46,032 nucleotides of DNA from Gamarada debralockiae (lineage: Eukaryota; Ascomycota; Leotiomycetes; Helotiales; Hyphodiscaceae): positions 1 through 46,032 of the forward strand of contig NXFV01000039.1 in assembly GCA_002803225.1 (NCBI GenBank). The letters run 5' to 3'. The position numbers were made by a program, and so were the translations under genes. The notes under the pieces were generated by a model that did no database searches, had not been told where the DNA came from, and worked only from the letters and a program-made list of their open reading frames with translations. Shown here one piece after another: positions 21,347 through 32,916 of this stretch (position 1 is its first letter; each line of letters starts with the position of its first letter).

Positions 21347-22790
21347 CGGGTGAGAAAAAAGCTGCCGATTTGAGGCACGGGCCACCCACACCAAAACGCC
21401 ATATATTATATAATTAATACTTGGTCATTTGACCTCTAGCTCTCCTGCAAGCCCATAATCTTGCGGTATAATGATCGTACAGGCCCTCAATTGTCTCCTG
21501 CGACATCTCCTGCTCAAAAATCCTTGTAAACCGAGCTAAACTAGACTTTTGTGTAGTTGTACGCTTTGCGTGGAACTGCCTCTTCAATGGATGAGCCATT
21601 GTCTCTACAATAGACAAATCAGGAGAGACCCCAGGCAAAGTAATTAAATCTAGGCTATTCTCTTTCGCCCACTTAGTTGTTTTATTACTTGTATGCGCTG
21701 AATCGGCGTCCTGACAAAGCGTGAGGCCTTGCCTTTGCCACTCAGGGTCTGCTAGGAGCGTAGGAAGGACATGTCCTATGTACACTTCCGTAGTCATCTT
21801 ACCTACATCATTATTAACATTATAAGTAATAATCTTTCGAAAATTCCGGCCAATTACAATAAACACATTCAAAAGCTTAAGATGTGCCTCCTCCCTTGCC
21901 TTTGCCTTTGTGTCCTTCGAAGTAACCTTCTTACGGTGGACGTGGTCAGGACGATACTGAAAAAACTTCCCTATGTGACGCTTGATTCGTTTTGTAACTT
22001 GAGGGCCAATTCCAAAGTGGAACTCGTCACAAAAGGCTACATCGTCCCAATTGATCGAATGAGGTCGTTTTCGAAGGTATAAGACACAATAGATACGTCG
22101 TACCTTAGCTTGAGGCTCTGATAACTCTCTCTCTTCTTCACACACTGCATTTATTAAATCCTCCTGCTTTTTACACGCCTGTTGTAGCGTTTTCGGGTCT
22201 ACTGTACGCCGTCCGGGAGGCTTGAAATGCATTGTCTCTGGAAGCTTTACTCCTGCGGCCTCTGCAATATCAAGCCAGCCCTTGCCCTTATTATCAAGAG
22301 AAACATCTTCGTCGTCGAGATAATTTCCTATTGCGGCTGTCTCAGAGCGTAGAAAGGCAGGCTTTCTACCGCGTGGGTCTGGCCCAGCGTCAGGGCGGTT
22401 ATGGAGCCTCCTAACTTCTTTTGACTTAAGGATATCGGTCTGCGAACGAGGAGGGACGCTAGTAAGTTCGAAGACTTCGTTTTGGTCGAGTGTAACGCCT
22501 TTCTTTTGACTAATGTCTTTGCAGGCAAATACGTAAGATCTTTGAGGGGTTTCATGCTGCTTTTCGGACCAACAGAGCGCCCGGGGGGGGGCGTAAAATG
22601 CTTTGCACGGGACTTGCGACGCTTGGGAGACGTCAAGGGAGACGTCTGCGTAGCGTGGGAGACCATTTGAGGCTTGATTCGAGGCATAGTGGGTAATTAA
22701 AATGGTTGAGTTATTCGTCATGTAGTTACAGGACTTTTTTGGGTGTGGGTGGTGGCCCGTGCCTCAAATCGGCAGCTTTTTTCTCACCCG
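21347..22790 (-). mobile_element. Complete Tc1-mariner element, 1444 bp, TA target duplication
   Basis: Both ends carry a 40 bp perfect terminal inverted repeat (21347-21386 and 22751-22790, starting CGGGTGAGAAAAAAGCTGCC), followed by a 3 bp indel and CACACC. TA flanks both sides (21345-21346 and 22791-22792). The bases outside also mirror each other (CGACCTC and GAGGCCG), which may be part of a longer end or chance. It sits 225 bp upstream of the Tfc3-like start codon and about 110 bp upstream of the divergent MFS start, so it separates a shared promoter. Confidence 0.9.
21414..22721 (-). CDS. Tc1-mariner DD34E transposase, near intact
   Basis: A 435-codon frame inside the mariner element. 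The catalytic triad is visible: FCDEFHFG (first Asp), LCQDADSAHTS (second Asp) and SPDLSIVETMAH (Glu), with 34 residues between the second Asp and Glu. N-terminal DNA-binding part includes RSYVFACKDISQKKGVTLDQ and LKSKEVRRLHNRPDAGPDPR. A second ATG at 22687 in another frame opens MPRIKPQMVSHATQTSP, a basic start more like a transposase N-terminus; the two frames would meet at a run of nine G at 22583-22591. A one-base slip there may therefore have replaced the true first ~35 residues by MTNNSTILITHYAS. The catalytic domain has no stop or frameshift, so this copy is young compared with the other transposases in the window. Confidence 0.85.
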   Translation of the reverse strand: MTNNSTILITHYASNQASNGLPRYADVSLDVSQASQVPCKAFYAPPRALCWSEKQHETPQRSYVFACKDISQKKGVTLDQNEVFELTSVPPRSQTDILKSKEVRRLHNRPDAGPDPRGRKPAFLRSETAAIGNYLDDEDVSLDNKGKGWLDIAEAAGVKLPETMHFKPPGRRTVDPKTLQQACKKQEDLINAVCEEERELSEPQAKVRRIYCVLYLRKRPHSINWDDVAFCDEFHFGIGPQVTKRIKRHIGKFFQYRPDHVHRKKVTSKDTKAKAREEAHLKLLNVFIVIGRNFRKIITYNVNNDVGKMTTEVYIGHVLPTLLADPEWQRQGLTLCQDADSAHTSNKTTKWAKENSLDLITLPGVSPDLSIVETMAHPLKRQFHAKRTTTQKSSLARFTRIFEQEMSQETIEGLYDHYTARLWACRRARGQMTKY

Positions 22791-22901
22791 TAGAGGCCGA
22801 CTTTCCTCCCTTATTCTTGACCCCACTCTTGCAATAGAAACTTTGATAACAATGTCAGCCTCAGCGCATCTCTCTGGCCGAAAATTTCAATAATCACTAC
22901 C

Positions 22902-24674
22902 ATGGCCGAGGGTCAAACCACCGTCGTGAAGACTGATGAGAATACCCCTCTTCTCCCTCGAGAGCAACCGAAAGCTCGGAAGTATGGCAAGTCGGTGCTG
23001 TACCGGGCTTTGCTCTGCGGTTTCATGGTATCGCTATCATTTAGCGTCACCCAAGTGCCGTAAGTATCCACCATTCTTGTACGAAATCTCACTTACCCTC
23101 AACAGCCTTATCTACGTCTTCCGTCTCATGACCTGTGAAGCATACTACCAAACCCATCCAGATAAATCGGCCCCCGGCTTCGATCGCTGCAACAACCGAG
23201 ATATCGAAGCCGGTACTTCACGTGCCGTCGCCCTTCTCGGGGCCTCAACCACGCTGTTCGGAGTGCTAAATCTCTTCGTAACAGGGTGGGCCATCAAGAA
23301 ATTCGGCATCAAATCTGCTCTCTTGATCTCCGTATTCTGGCCCGCCGTCCGCTTGGCAGTCCAGAACATCGGCGTTATGACCGGCGGCGGGACAGGAATC
23401 CTCATCATCCAATGCTCGCAAATCATCACAATCATAGGCGGACCTGCTGGATATATCCTCGCTCTGAACTCCTTTGTGACGGAAGTCATTGAGCACAAGG
23501 AACGCACTGGTGCTTTGGGGAAGCTGCAGGGGTGTACGTTCTTCGGTACGGCAAGTGCGTATTTGGCTGGCGGGTTGGTTAGTGATTATTTTGGCATAAT
23601 TGCACCGTTTAGAGTTACATTGGTTTTGTTCTTGACGAGTTGCGTTTATGCCATGGTATTCTTGCCTTGGATCCCGCCGAATAAAGAAATGGTTTCGCAG
23701 ACAAACGGGATTAACAAGTTCTTTGGTCCGTTGAAGATGTTTACGCCTCAGAAGTGGGTACTAAGAAGTGGGAAGATGCAGACCGAATATGGCACGCTTT
23801 TTCTTGGCTTTGGAGTCTTCCTTGGTGTTCTAGCTACAGGATATATTCCGGTATTGCTGCAGATGTACGCGACGGATGTATATGGGTTTGGCACGACCGA
23901 GAACGGATACCTGATTTCGTTGAATTCCTTTGCTCGTGGCATGTTTCTTACACTGGTCTTCCCACGGGCTATTGCAGCAGGACGGAACTGGTTGGGCTCG
24001 AAAGACAGCAAAAACGAAACTCCAAAAGACTCCGCAGTTCCTGATCTTCCACACGAGGCCAACGATTTTGCTGCAGTTGAGCCATTGGACAATGAGCAGG
24101 AGCCAGTAGAGCCTCCGAAACCGATCGATGAAAAGGAGACCTTTGCTTTCGATTTGCTGTACACGAGATACAGCTTACTTGCCGATGGGATTCTTACGGG
24201 AGCTGCATCATTTATTGGCCAAGGATGGCAGTTGTATCTGATTGCAGTTCTGCTCCCGTTTGCATCGGGGACGGGAGCGAGCGCCAAAGGGACGATTCTT
24301 CAAATGTGCCCTGCTGCTGAACGAGCCGATGCTTTGAGTGCTATCACGCTCGTTGAGATGGTGGCAAGGCTCATGACTAGTAAGTTAACACCCCGCCTTT
24401 CAAACTTCCGCTGCTGAATCCTTTTCTCCAGCTACTGTCTTCGGACTCATCTTTGCGACATTTGCACAGCTGGGGCTGACCTATCTCGTGTTTACGTGCA
24501 ATGCTGTCAGTGAATATCTCTTCTTAACTCTATATTAGAGGATAGTTCATTGATTGAGGTGTCTAGGCTGTTGCATTACTAGGATTCTGCGTCCTGTTGT
24601 TCTCTCGCTTCCCACCCGATGGAAGCAAAAGATTTGATGAAGTAGATGTGAGCGAGACACCAGAATCGACATAA
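22902..24674 (+). CDS. MFS transporter (12-TM type), substrate unknown
   Basis: Four exons, 22902-23059, 23106-24379, 24432-24505 and 24567-24674, with introns of 46, 52 and 61 bp; phases agree and give 537 residues. The last donor is GTCAGT, less usual. N-terminus MAEGQTTVVKTDENTPLLPR is cytosolic; TM1 contains ALLCGFMVSLSFSVTQVPLI, followed by the group-typical MTCEAYYQTHP and DRCNNRDIEAGTSR loop. Other visible membrane parts: LLGASTTLFGVLNLFVTGW, IITIIGGPAGYILALNSFV, FGVFLGVLATGYIPVLL, and the C-terminal AVALLGFCVLLFSRFPPDG. A long central hydrophilic loop with many Glu and Pro (about 350-395) is usual. Family: proton-coupled or facilitative transport at the plasma or vacuolar membrane. 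It is divergent from the Tfc3-like gene; the mariner element lies directly upstream and could affect its promoter. Confidence 0.85.
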
Positions 24675-25731
24675 AAATTTCCTCACCACCTAGAAAGCTC
24701 ACCGGAGCATCCCCAACCTCGCGCAAGGTATAGCAGAAGTAACCAGACGGTCTTCGGCTTGTCATTGCCCTCGACCCGGCAAAGGCGAATAGGAGGTTTG
24801 GAAGTACGCGGCAAGGTTGTGCTCAGACCATTCAAAGGAGTAGGCTCAACGCAATTTTGATACCGTTCGGCGCCATTGGCCCTGGGGGCTCAAGGTAGAT
24901 GGCGGAAACGAGATCAGGTTTGACCTTAGGGAAAGACGTGGATGGGGCCACATCTAGGCAGGACCGTCGTCGAAATTTCTTCAGCCATTTAGAGGTTCTC
25001 ATAGAATTAGATGCATATAAAACAGCATGAAATAAAGGATCTGGATATCAGCTTTCTATTCCATAAAAACATGAATCTGTAGGATTCTGAGCTCTTGCTT
25101 CCATCCCCTTTTCAACCCACAATTCAACTCTGCAAATTCCAATCTCCTCCAAAAGTATATAAACCAGACGTTTTTTTATCCTAATAATGTGCCTACCACA
25201 GTATCGCTATCTCAATGACATCCTTCTCAGAGTCGCTAGATTAACAGAATCTTTCACACAGCAATGTCGTGAAGACACCATTACTGAAATAAGACCACAA
25301 ATGCCATCTGTTTGCGACGTGGAAGAATACCTTACCACCGTTGATAGTAGGATTATGATTGAGCTACCTCGGTTTCATCACAAATCTCCCCCCTGCGCTC
25401 TTCCAGCCCCCTCCAAAAAATCTTAAGAGTTCTCTATTTAAGGTAGAGCTATCCCTTCCCCGCAAACTTCAAGAACCACGAATTTTCCTTAGCACAGGAC
25501 TTGCGAAGAAGATTGAGGGAATAAGCATTTTGCGCAATATGAAATTTGCGAGGATCGAAAATTGAGATTCACAGTTAATGAGCTTCACGATTCTCAAGGT
25601 TAGAATGAGACGGTGGTTCGATGTGATTTCTTTTGGTAGTACAGAGGTACGGTATTCGTGCCTGAGCTGAGTTTGTCCTCCTTTCCACCCAATCTGTCCA
25701 TCTCCCCCGCTCTTCAGTCCCTTTCGCTCAG
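24675..25731. other. Intergenic
   Basis: No confident gene. A 79-codon plus frame at 25187-25426 starts after a TATATAA-like string at about 25156, but has no family feature. The minus strand should hold the 3' end of the proline-rich gene. Confidence 0.4.
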
Positions 25732-25809
25732 CACCCCTCCCATCATCCAGCACTCCTCCCATCATCCAGCACTCCTCCCATCATCCAGAGCACTCCTCCC
25801 ATCATTCAC
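25732..25809. repeat. Tandem repeat, four 19 bp units
   Basis: Units of CACTCCTCCCATCATCCAG at 25732, 25751, 25770 and 25791; the first and last differ by one or two bases, and AG is inserted before the last. The array lies just past the stop codon of the proline-rich gene, in its likely 3' UTR. Confidence 0.85.
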
Positions 25810-25824
25810 CATTGTCTCAGCATT

Positions 25825-26331
25825 TCAGCCACCTCGTCCCTCAGACTTCGGCGGCAAAACACTAAACACAATCTCCCTCCTCTCCAGTTTGAATTCGGTT
25901 TGAGGCGGGAGCCGCGTGCGTCTCGCTATCTCTGCCTCTGAACTTGTCAAGGTCGGCGGTGTAAGTGTCGTATGAGCAGGCATCGCAGTCGTCTTCAAAT
26001 CAAGAAAAGTCTGCTCCGGCTTCCAAATTGTATGCTCCGGCAGCGGGCTATGTTGCATATCAAACTTCGTATGCGGAGGCAACTCCGTAGTCGCCGGCGG
26101 GACGGAGCTATTCTCAGCTTTCCATACTGTGTGTGCTGGTAGAGAGGTTGTCGGCGGTGCGTAGGTGGAAGGCGGGACGCAGGAACTTGGTGGGAGGGGA
26201 GCGGATGGAGGTTGAGTTTTGTCATGGGAAGGTGAGCGTGGTGGCGTGTCGTTTCCTATGCGCGTCTCAAGCACTTCTTTGAGGGTCCCAAATATATTCG
26301 ACCTCTTCATATTGCGATTGTTGGACGGCAT
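25825..26331 (-). CDS. Hypothetical proline/threonine-rich protein with repeated LPxHTxWK motif
   Basis: A 168-residue frame from ATG 26331 (MPSNNRNMKRSNIFGTLKEV). The open frame extends upstream to a TTG at 26487, but the ATG is a better start. A short basic head is followed by a Pro/Thr-rich body with a degenerate repeat: LPAHTVWKAE, LPPHTKFD, LPEHTIWKPE, MPAHTTL, LPPQTEFKLE, about every 20 residues. No signal peptide, membrane segment or known domain is seen; a disordered, multivalent protein is likely. It ends just before the 19 bp tandem array. I do not recognise the family. Confidence 0.6.
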   Translation of the reverse strand: MPSNNRNMKRSNIFGTLKEVLETRIGNDTPPRSPSHDKTQPPSAPLPPSSCVPPSTYAPPTTSLPAHTVWKAENSSVPPATTELPPHTKFDMQHSPLPEHTIWKPEQTFLDLKTTAMPAHTTLTPPTLTSSEAEIARRTRLPPQTEFKLERREIVFSVLPPKSEGRGG

Positions 26332-26601
26332 GGTTGTACTCGTAAATGGTGCGCTTTTGCTTTTGTTGATCGTGATGTGTCGATTTCGTGGTATTTTCTG
26401 GGGCCGAGTTGGGTGCGACAAAGATAACGCCCTTTGAGTGGAAGGAATCACACCACCTGAGTGAATCAGCTGAACAAGGTAACACAAGGACGGGGGTCGT
26501 GAATTAATGATTCATTCATTTATGCCAGGTATCCAGGGTATTGGCTCCATACCCAAACGCCATCTAAATGCCCAGAATGCCAGCCAGCTCTATTGAGACC
26601 A

Positions 26602-28028
26602 TTACCAGACCTGCATAGTAGCAGCCCTCAAATCGTCAACATTCAACATATCAACACCCTCTCTAACCAGTACGTCCCAAACATGATTTCTCAATCCCAG
26701 CGGCCAAGACGGCAAGTCCCAATACCTGGCTTTCAGACCCCTCTTATGTGCACCCTTCACTTGGCCACGTATGATCTTCATTTGTCGGGGACTTAGACGG
26801 CCTCGCCACATACGTCCTACTGCTTTTTTGAAGGATACGGATGCATAGTAGGAGTTCAGCTTGTTGAACTCATCGGTGGGGAGCACACCGGACTTTCCAT
26901 GGCCTACTTTTTCGGATCCCGTGGGTTTGTTTTCTTCAGCTGAGCCTTCATCCCACATTTGGTCGAGGGGGGCATCGAAGAATGTATCTCTGTAGGTTGA
27001 GTTTTGGGTAAGGAGATCGAAGGGCGTGTTTCCTGTTCCAACAACTGTGATGGGCCTCCGGTGCACTTTGTTATCTTCAACATAAGACAACCAGCCTCGT
27101 TCTCGTAATGGCTTGAGCTGCTTCAGTACCCAGGGCCATGTTTCCGCACCGCCGGACTTGAGATCAACGAGGAGAGTGAGGGATCTCCCTGGATGGGTAT
27201 CGAAGACTCCGTGTGACGTCCCGTTGTAGAAATCTGTTTCGGGGTTCTGCTGTTCGAGGATTTTAACTAAGGGGTCGATGTAGAGGGATGTGAAGGTCCG
27301 ATTTCGCGTCAAAGATGATGTGTCATGTCCAACGTACAGCTCCTCGTCGAATAACCAGACGTCTGCTTCCACTCCTGTGCATCCGGCTCGCAGAGCATTA
27401 AATAAAGGAACTCGCCGCCAGTAATCGTTATGCGAATGACACGGCACAGGAGTAACATCTCGAAGGAAATCGGTAGGATACCAAGCTAATCCCTCTGTGC
27501 CTGTTCCCAGCTTCCCCCAATTCCCAAACATAGTGTCGATGTGGGAGGACCAAATGAGGGTGGCAATGCCGAGGGAAAGGTTGATGACAAGCAGGAATGC
27601 TCTGCAAGTCAATCAGCTTCAAACCCTGCTCAACAAGAATGCCCGACTTACAAAATAGTCAAACCACTGATGCCCCCAAAGATACAGTAATTATACCACG
27701 TCCTCTTCCTCCGATTCCTCCTAGCCGTCGAAAACGAATCCTGCAACAACGCCTGATCTGAACCATTCTTTAGATCATCCGTACTGATATTCCGACGTGC
27801 CCTCACGACCATTCTCTGCCACCAATTATTCCTCCTAGACCTCCGACTTTGGCTCGATCTGCGACTGCGATTGTCAAGTCCATCTTCCAGATCAGAGGCT
27901 TCGTCTTGGATGTCGAAGGTATTTAGAGGTTTTCCGGCGGACTCAGCGAGACTGCTGTGATCGTCATCAGTATAGTTGGGATTAGTGTGCATAGTAGCGT
28001 CTTGGTCGCGGACTTCGGATTCGGCCAT
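26602..28028 (-). CDS. AIM6: Aim6-like membrane-anchored PLC-type phosphodiesterase family protein
   Basis: Two exons, 28028-27652 and 27601-26602, with a 50 bp intron (GTAAGT...TTGCAG), phase 2; 458 residues. The N-terminal ~110 residues are hydrophilic with an Arg/Ser-rich stretch; one membrane segment follows at about 115-145 (GGISGLTILAFLLVINLSLG). The rest is a PI-PLC/GDPD-like TIM-barrel: CHSHNDYWRRVPLFNALRAG at about 180-199, GVEADVWLFDEELYVGHD, LLVDLKSGG, GTGNTP, and a C-terminal RYWDLPSWP and VDMLNVDDL. HSHNDY and GVEADV hold the acid/base and metal-ligand type residues of the fold. Family: Altered inheritance of mitochondria protein 6; its biochemical substrate is not established. 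It is divergent from the lysine-rich protein gene at 28873. Confidence 0.85.
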
Positions 28029-28872
28029 TGTAGAATGTGGGGTTCGCGATTGAAGGGAGAAGTCTTGGCAGGGTCCTCGATTGAGTTCAGGGTCTTGTTG
28101 TCGCCATCCAAGAGATCTTTGGATTGCAAAACACAGCTGAAAGAGAAGAGGGATTTACTGAGGTTCAGATTTGAGCTTGGGAGTGTTTGAAGGCGGGATG
28201 AATGGGCGTTTGCAGGATTTGAGCTCGGATTTTCGCAGGCCGACTAAATTAGGGAATGTCACTTGCGTAGCCTCGATTGGTGGATTAGGGACGGAGTGAC
28301 GAGTACAAGATCTGGGGAATTGTCATCAATACTCGTGAGATTCGTAACCAGGACGATAATAAGTATTTGGGAACGAGGGAAGAAGATTAAGTAAATTAAA
28401 CAAGAGGGAAGATGGATGGGGGGCGCAGGCGTGCGTGCTTGCTTGTTGCTGGGGATGGTGTTGGTATTGGTGTTGGTCCAGACCCGAAGGGGGGCCACAC
28501 GTGCGACAATTGACGGATGAAGATGCTTCACGATCGAAGTGAGTGACAGCGCCATGGCTTGATCATGGGGCGAAAATGGAGAGCAGATCTGATCATCCCC
28601 AGTCATGCCCACATTTTACCGGAAACAATATGCAGATAATTCTTGAGATTCGTTATCGCGGATAAACGTAGAGTACCCATGAAGGGCTGTGAGAAGAGGA
28701 GGTTTGGTAGTGGGTCTCGTCTCTTCCCGCTTGCCAAAGCAAAGCCACCCACCAAACTAATTTCCACAGAGAGCGCCGCTGAAAAAATAATAATCTTATC
28801 GCGTCAGTGGAACTTGAACTTCTGAAGCCGCAACTCCAACAGATCCTTCACCAAAATACGAACAGGACAGCT
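28029..28872. other. Divergent promoter region between AIM6 and the lysine-rich protein gene
   Basis: About 845 bp between two divergent start codons. Short frames on both strands lack family features; I see no RNA gene. Confidence 0.45.
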
Positions 28873-29910
28873 ATGCCGCACAAACATACTCGCAAAGGCG
28901 AGGATAAATCCACGTACGTCTAAATGCGCCGCCCATGGGCCTTTTCAATTCGGCCATTCCCTCTCTTCAGACATTCAAGTGGATCCAACTAACACCCCAC
29001 CAGCCTCGACCTCCCACCCTCAATCATCGCCCGCCCTCTCTCTACCTCCAAATCTGCAAATAGCAATGGCATCTTCACCTCCGAGATCTCGAATCCCAAG
29101 CGCAACAATAAGAAGCGGAAGCGCAAGGACGATGCGGATGATACACCTAAGGCTTTTGTGCGGTTGATGGCTTTCAAGGAAGGGAAGAAGCTGCTCAAGG
29201 GTCTGGATGATGGTGTTAAGGAATCGAAGAAGGAGAAGAAACGGAAGTTAGCACAGGCGCAGGATGATGGAGATGGGGGGAGTGGAAAGGTGGCAGAGGT
29301 CCCAACAATTAGAGTCGGCGAGCGCATGTCCGATTTCTCTGCCCGAGTCGACGCCGCGCTTCCTGTCAGCGGACTGATAAACAAGACTGCGAAGAACGGC
29401 AAAGATCCAGTGGGTGCGAAAGTCGGACGGACGAAGACCGAGAAGAGGATGCATAGAATGTATGACGAATGGCGGGAACAAGATCGCAAGATTAAGGAGA
29501 ATCGGCAAGAAGCTCTCGAACTCGCCGAGGAAGAAGCTATGGACGTGGATGGGCAGGTGAAATGGAAGGTCGATATTGAAGCTGCACAGGGCACAAGTGG
29601 GAAGAAGAGCAAGAAGGGCAAGAAGAAGAAGGTTGTTGGGGAGTTGGATGATGGAGATGATGATCCGTGGGCGAAATTAAAGAGTATGAGAGGTGAAGAG
29701 AAGGTGGGATTGAATGATGTTGTGCAGGCGCCCCCGACGTTTAAGAGTCTGCCGAAGGAGAAGTTCAAGGTTAGGGGCGCGAGGGTAGAGGTTGAGGATG
29801 TGCCCAAGGCAAGCGGGAGTTTGAGGCGCAGAGAGGAGTTGGGGGAGGTTAGGAGGAGTGTTGTTGAGGGGTATCGGGCTATGATGAAGAAAGGGCAGGG
29901 CGAGGCTTAA
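28873..29910 (+). CDS. Conserved lysine-rich, nucleolar-type ascomycete protein
   Basis: Exons 28873-28913 and 29004-29910 with a 90 bp intron, phase 2, give 315 residues. The start MPHKHTRKGEDKST followed by LDLPPSIIARPL and PKRNNKKRKRKDDADDTPKAF, then MAFKEGKKLLKGLDDGVKES and GERMSDFSARVDAALPVSGL, is a pattern I associate with a conserved Pezizomycotina family of unknown function. Several lysine clusters (KKRKRK, KKSKKGKKKK) suggest nuclear or nucleolar location, and helical KTEKRMHRMYDEWREQDRKI fits a coiled segment. The family is sometimes named urease accessory-like in annotations, for which the sequence gives no support. A role in ribosome biogenesis is inference from composition only. 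Confidence 0.75.
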
Positions 29911-30441
29911 GCGAATATACCCAAATTTCAAGCGACTTGGCATACTGGTAGATCGCAGTGCTCTGTGATTCGTACATTTACAGCACGCCAAACCCCTCCA
30001 CCCCCCCGAGAGGATTCCAAATTTGTGCGTGGCCCCCTCTCTCCCATCCAATGGGCGCCACTGAAAGAAGTACTGGTAGGTTGGGGCGCTGGACTTTTTA
30101 CACTTTCTCAACCCCTGGAAGTTTGGGGTCTATTCTTAGCAAATCAGAGGCTTACGGAACGCCTCCAAAGTTTCCCCATACCTCATAAACGAAGCACATT
30201 GTTGCTCACACTTTAACAACGTGTTTTTCGCTTCCAACACCCACAGAGAATCCAACTATGATTCCCATTCTAATTCCACCTCGAGCATTGTTCAAACGGC
30301 TGTTCGAACTGAAGAACCTATGATACTCTTACACCTGGACACGTGGGGAAGGTTGTTTCCATCCTTCTAAGCAAGGGGGTTTTCAAGTGGAAGAATCCAA
30401 CAACAGGTGAAGAATCTAGGAAAGATATATTGCCCGCCAAG
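29911..30441. other. Intergenic, upstream of the Clr5/ankyrin gene
   Basis: No separate gene. The reading frame of the ankyrin gene is open from 30313 (contains KGVFKWKNPTTGEESR) but has no ATG before 30442, so part of this may be an upstream exon or leader. Confidence 0.4.
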
Positions 30442-32660
30442 ATGATTCAACCCAGATTCCGACAAGCTCGCCTGAGCATGCATTTGTCCTCTACAGAACG
30501 ATCTGACGATCTCCAAGGGGAGAGCACGGATGCTGCTGTGGTGAGAGAGGTCAAGACGGGTCGACCTAATCATTGGACAATTCCACGGTCACGGAAACTT
30601 GCAAGAGTGTATTTATATAGTACCTTGCCGACGAAAGATATCGGTCGTGCTTTACAAGACGATAATTGGGTGCCAAGGTTTGTTCCTCGTCTCCTTCCAT
30701 CCAACCCATTCCTTAACTTCGGAGTAGTAAAGAATCGACGACCAAGACTGTGAGCTCAATGTTGGATCACCAGCCAAGGTGGTTGCGGCCCAAGAATCGA
30801 GAAGAGATGGAGAAGAGGATAGCGAGACTGTCGGAATCTAAAGCGGCTGGGAAAGCTAAGCGGCGAAGTTCATATTCAGACGAAGAGGACCAAAATCCGA
30901 CACAAGGGCTTGAAATCGTTTCCTCGTTGGAGTTCAGTGAGACGCCTCTCGATGATTTACTAGCTGCTACCCCAGAGATCCCACTCATCTCGTCTGCTGC
31001 CTCAGCGAAAGATACCGGGTCATCTCGCTCGCGCCCTTCCTCGACCACAAGCAGAAGAACGAGTAGCTTGAAGGGGCGCCTATCTCAATACTCTAGTCCA
31101 TATCTCAAGAGCATAGCACAACTCTTAGAGGGCCTTTCAGTTTCCGATACATCACCTGCTATTTCAGCCATCGGAATAAACGAGTCATTGGAGTCTTTAC
31201 AAACATATGCTGATGACAAGCTGTCAACCGGTGTCGATACAATTTATCCTTCAGTCATCGAAACCTTGGTGTTTCCGGATGCGGCATTGAATATCGATTC
31301 TTATTTGCGACGCCAAGGCATCTGCATGCCTGGCTTCAAATCCCACGATTCAAAATACTGTTGGTGTGCTGTGCGAGACGAGCTGTCATCCAAACGCCAA
31401 CTGTGGAGCGTTACAGGAACTCCCACAAGTCTTCTGGATCTGGATCTCAATTTCAAGGATGCTTTCGGCAACACGGCACTGCACTTACTTGCTGCTCGAG
31501 GTTCCAACCTGTCCCTGATCACCAGAGCAATTGAACTGGGAGTGGACCCTAATGCCAAAAACACAGCTGGGCAGACCTTCCTTCACTTTTTGCATCCAAC
31601 GATCTTTTGTCACTTGGCTAAGGATTGGGGGTTTTTGGAATGGAATGACTTCATTGCTTGGCTACAAGGTATTGGCCAACTTGGCGTAAGGTTCCACGAA
31701 TGCGATCATCTCGGCAGAAGCTTCTACCATATCCTCACACAACAAGCTAAGGAATTCAACATCTCCATTTTGTCATTGCCACCATTCACTGATACAATCC
31801 CATCCACAAAAGATGCCTCCGGTTGGGAACCTCACCGCTCACTTCGTCCGGAGCATCCTTCCATGCGTCGCTGGACCTACTTTCACACCGACCCTAACAC
31901 TGGGACTAAGTCTATCCTTCACTACACCTCACACACTCCGCTTCGTAACGACCTATCAGGCGTCGCCATTACCGAAATCAGCCACCGCGTATACGAGATC
32001 TCAGACGTCTCACCACCCCCAATTTCCAAAGATGCAGTAATAGCCAAACACGCACGGCTCCTCGAAACTGCCCGCGCTGCCTTTGAATCACCTCGAGTTC
32101 GAGACACGGAGGGTCGGAACGGTCTTCACTGTCTCGCTGAAGCGTCGCTCACAAGACAAATCTCATCTTCTTTCTTCTCAGCCGACAATCCACAGAATCG
32201 CAAGGGCGATCAGTGTCTAAAAGCAAGATACGAGCTCGTCGAGCAATTGATCTCCGTGGGCGTCGAAGTAAACGATTACGACAACAACGGCTCTACGGTC
32301 CTTATGTCCTTCATCACGCACCTACATGACGGCGAGGATGACAAGACTTTGGGGATCCTGCTCGAGCATCTCATTCGTAGCGGAGCGAATCTGCATTGGC
32401 GGAATCGGAGCGGTGAGACGGCGCTGCTTGTTGCTGTGCGGTTGGGCCGGAAGATTGCTACGAGAGTCATGCTTGAAAAGGGGGCTAATGTTCATGCTAG
32501 GAATGCTGAGGAGGAAGGCGTGTTGGCTGTGGGGGAGAAGCATTATTTCAGAGCGAGAGATGATCCACAAATTTATGCGTCGATTATGGCTTGTATGGCG
32601 CTCGCGATTCAGTATGGTGCTGTGGCAATGCCGACGTTTGTGCAGGAATGGTCTATGTGA
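30442..32660 (+). CDS. Clr5-like N-terminal domain plus ankyrin-repeat protein
   Basis: Exons 30442-30677 and 30728-32660 with a 50 bp intron (30678-30727), phase 2, give about 722 residues. N-terminal WTIPRSRKLARVYLYSTLPT followed by KDIGRALQDDNWVP and DHQPRWLRPKNREEMEKR resembles the Clr5 domain and its partner segment found at the start of many fungal proteins. A Ser-rich linker follows, then ankyrin repeats: DAFGNTALHLLAARGSNLSL, LGVDPNAKNTAGQTFLHFL, GRNGLHCLAEA, VEVNDYDNNGSTVLMSF, and RNRSGETALLVAVRLGRK with GANVHARNAEEEGVL near the C-terminus. Likely a scaffold or DNA-associated regulator; partner unknown. ATG 30442 is the first in frame; the start is not certain because the frame is open further upstream without an ATG. 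Confidence 0.75.
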
Positions 32661-32916
32661 GAGAGTCAATTGAGGGGCTAAAATGTCAGATCTGACTTTA
32701 CTGGAATTAGGGCTGTAGTTCGTTTTTATCCTTTGGTTTTGAAATCTATTCTGTCTTTACATCAGCAGCTCTTCAAGAAAGGACCTCTATTCAACGCTAT
32801 TGAGTACTCACCGACTTACAAGACTTCCCACACGTTGTGAACGCAGTCCAAACATTCACGCTCTATTACGGTAACGCCATCAGAGCCTGAACTAGTAGAA
32901 GAAACCTACTTGGAGG

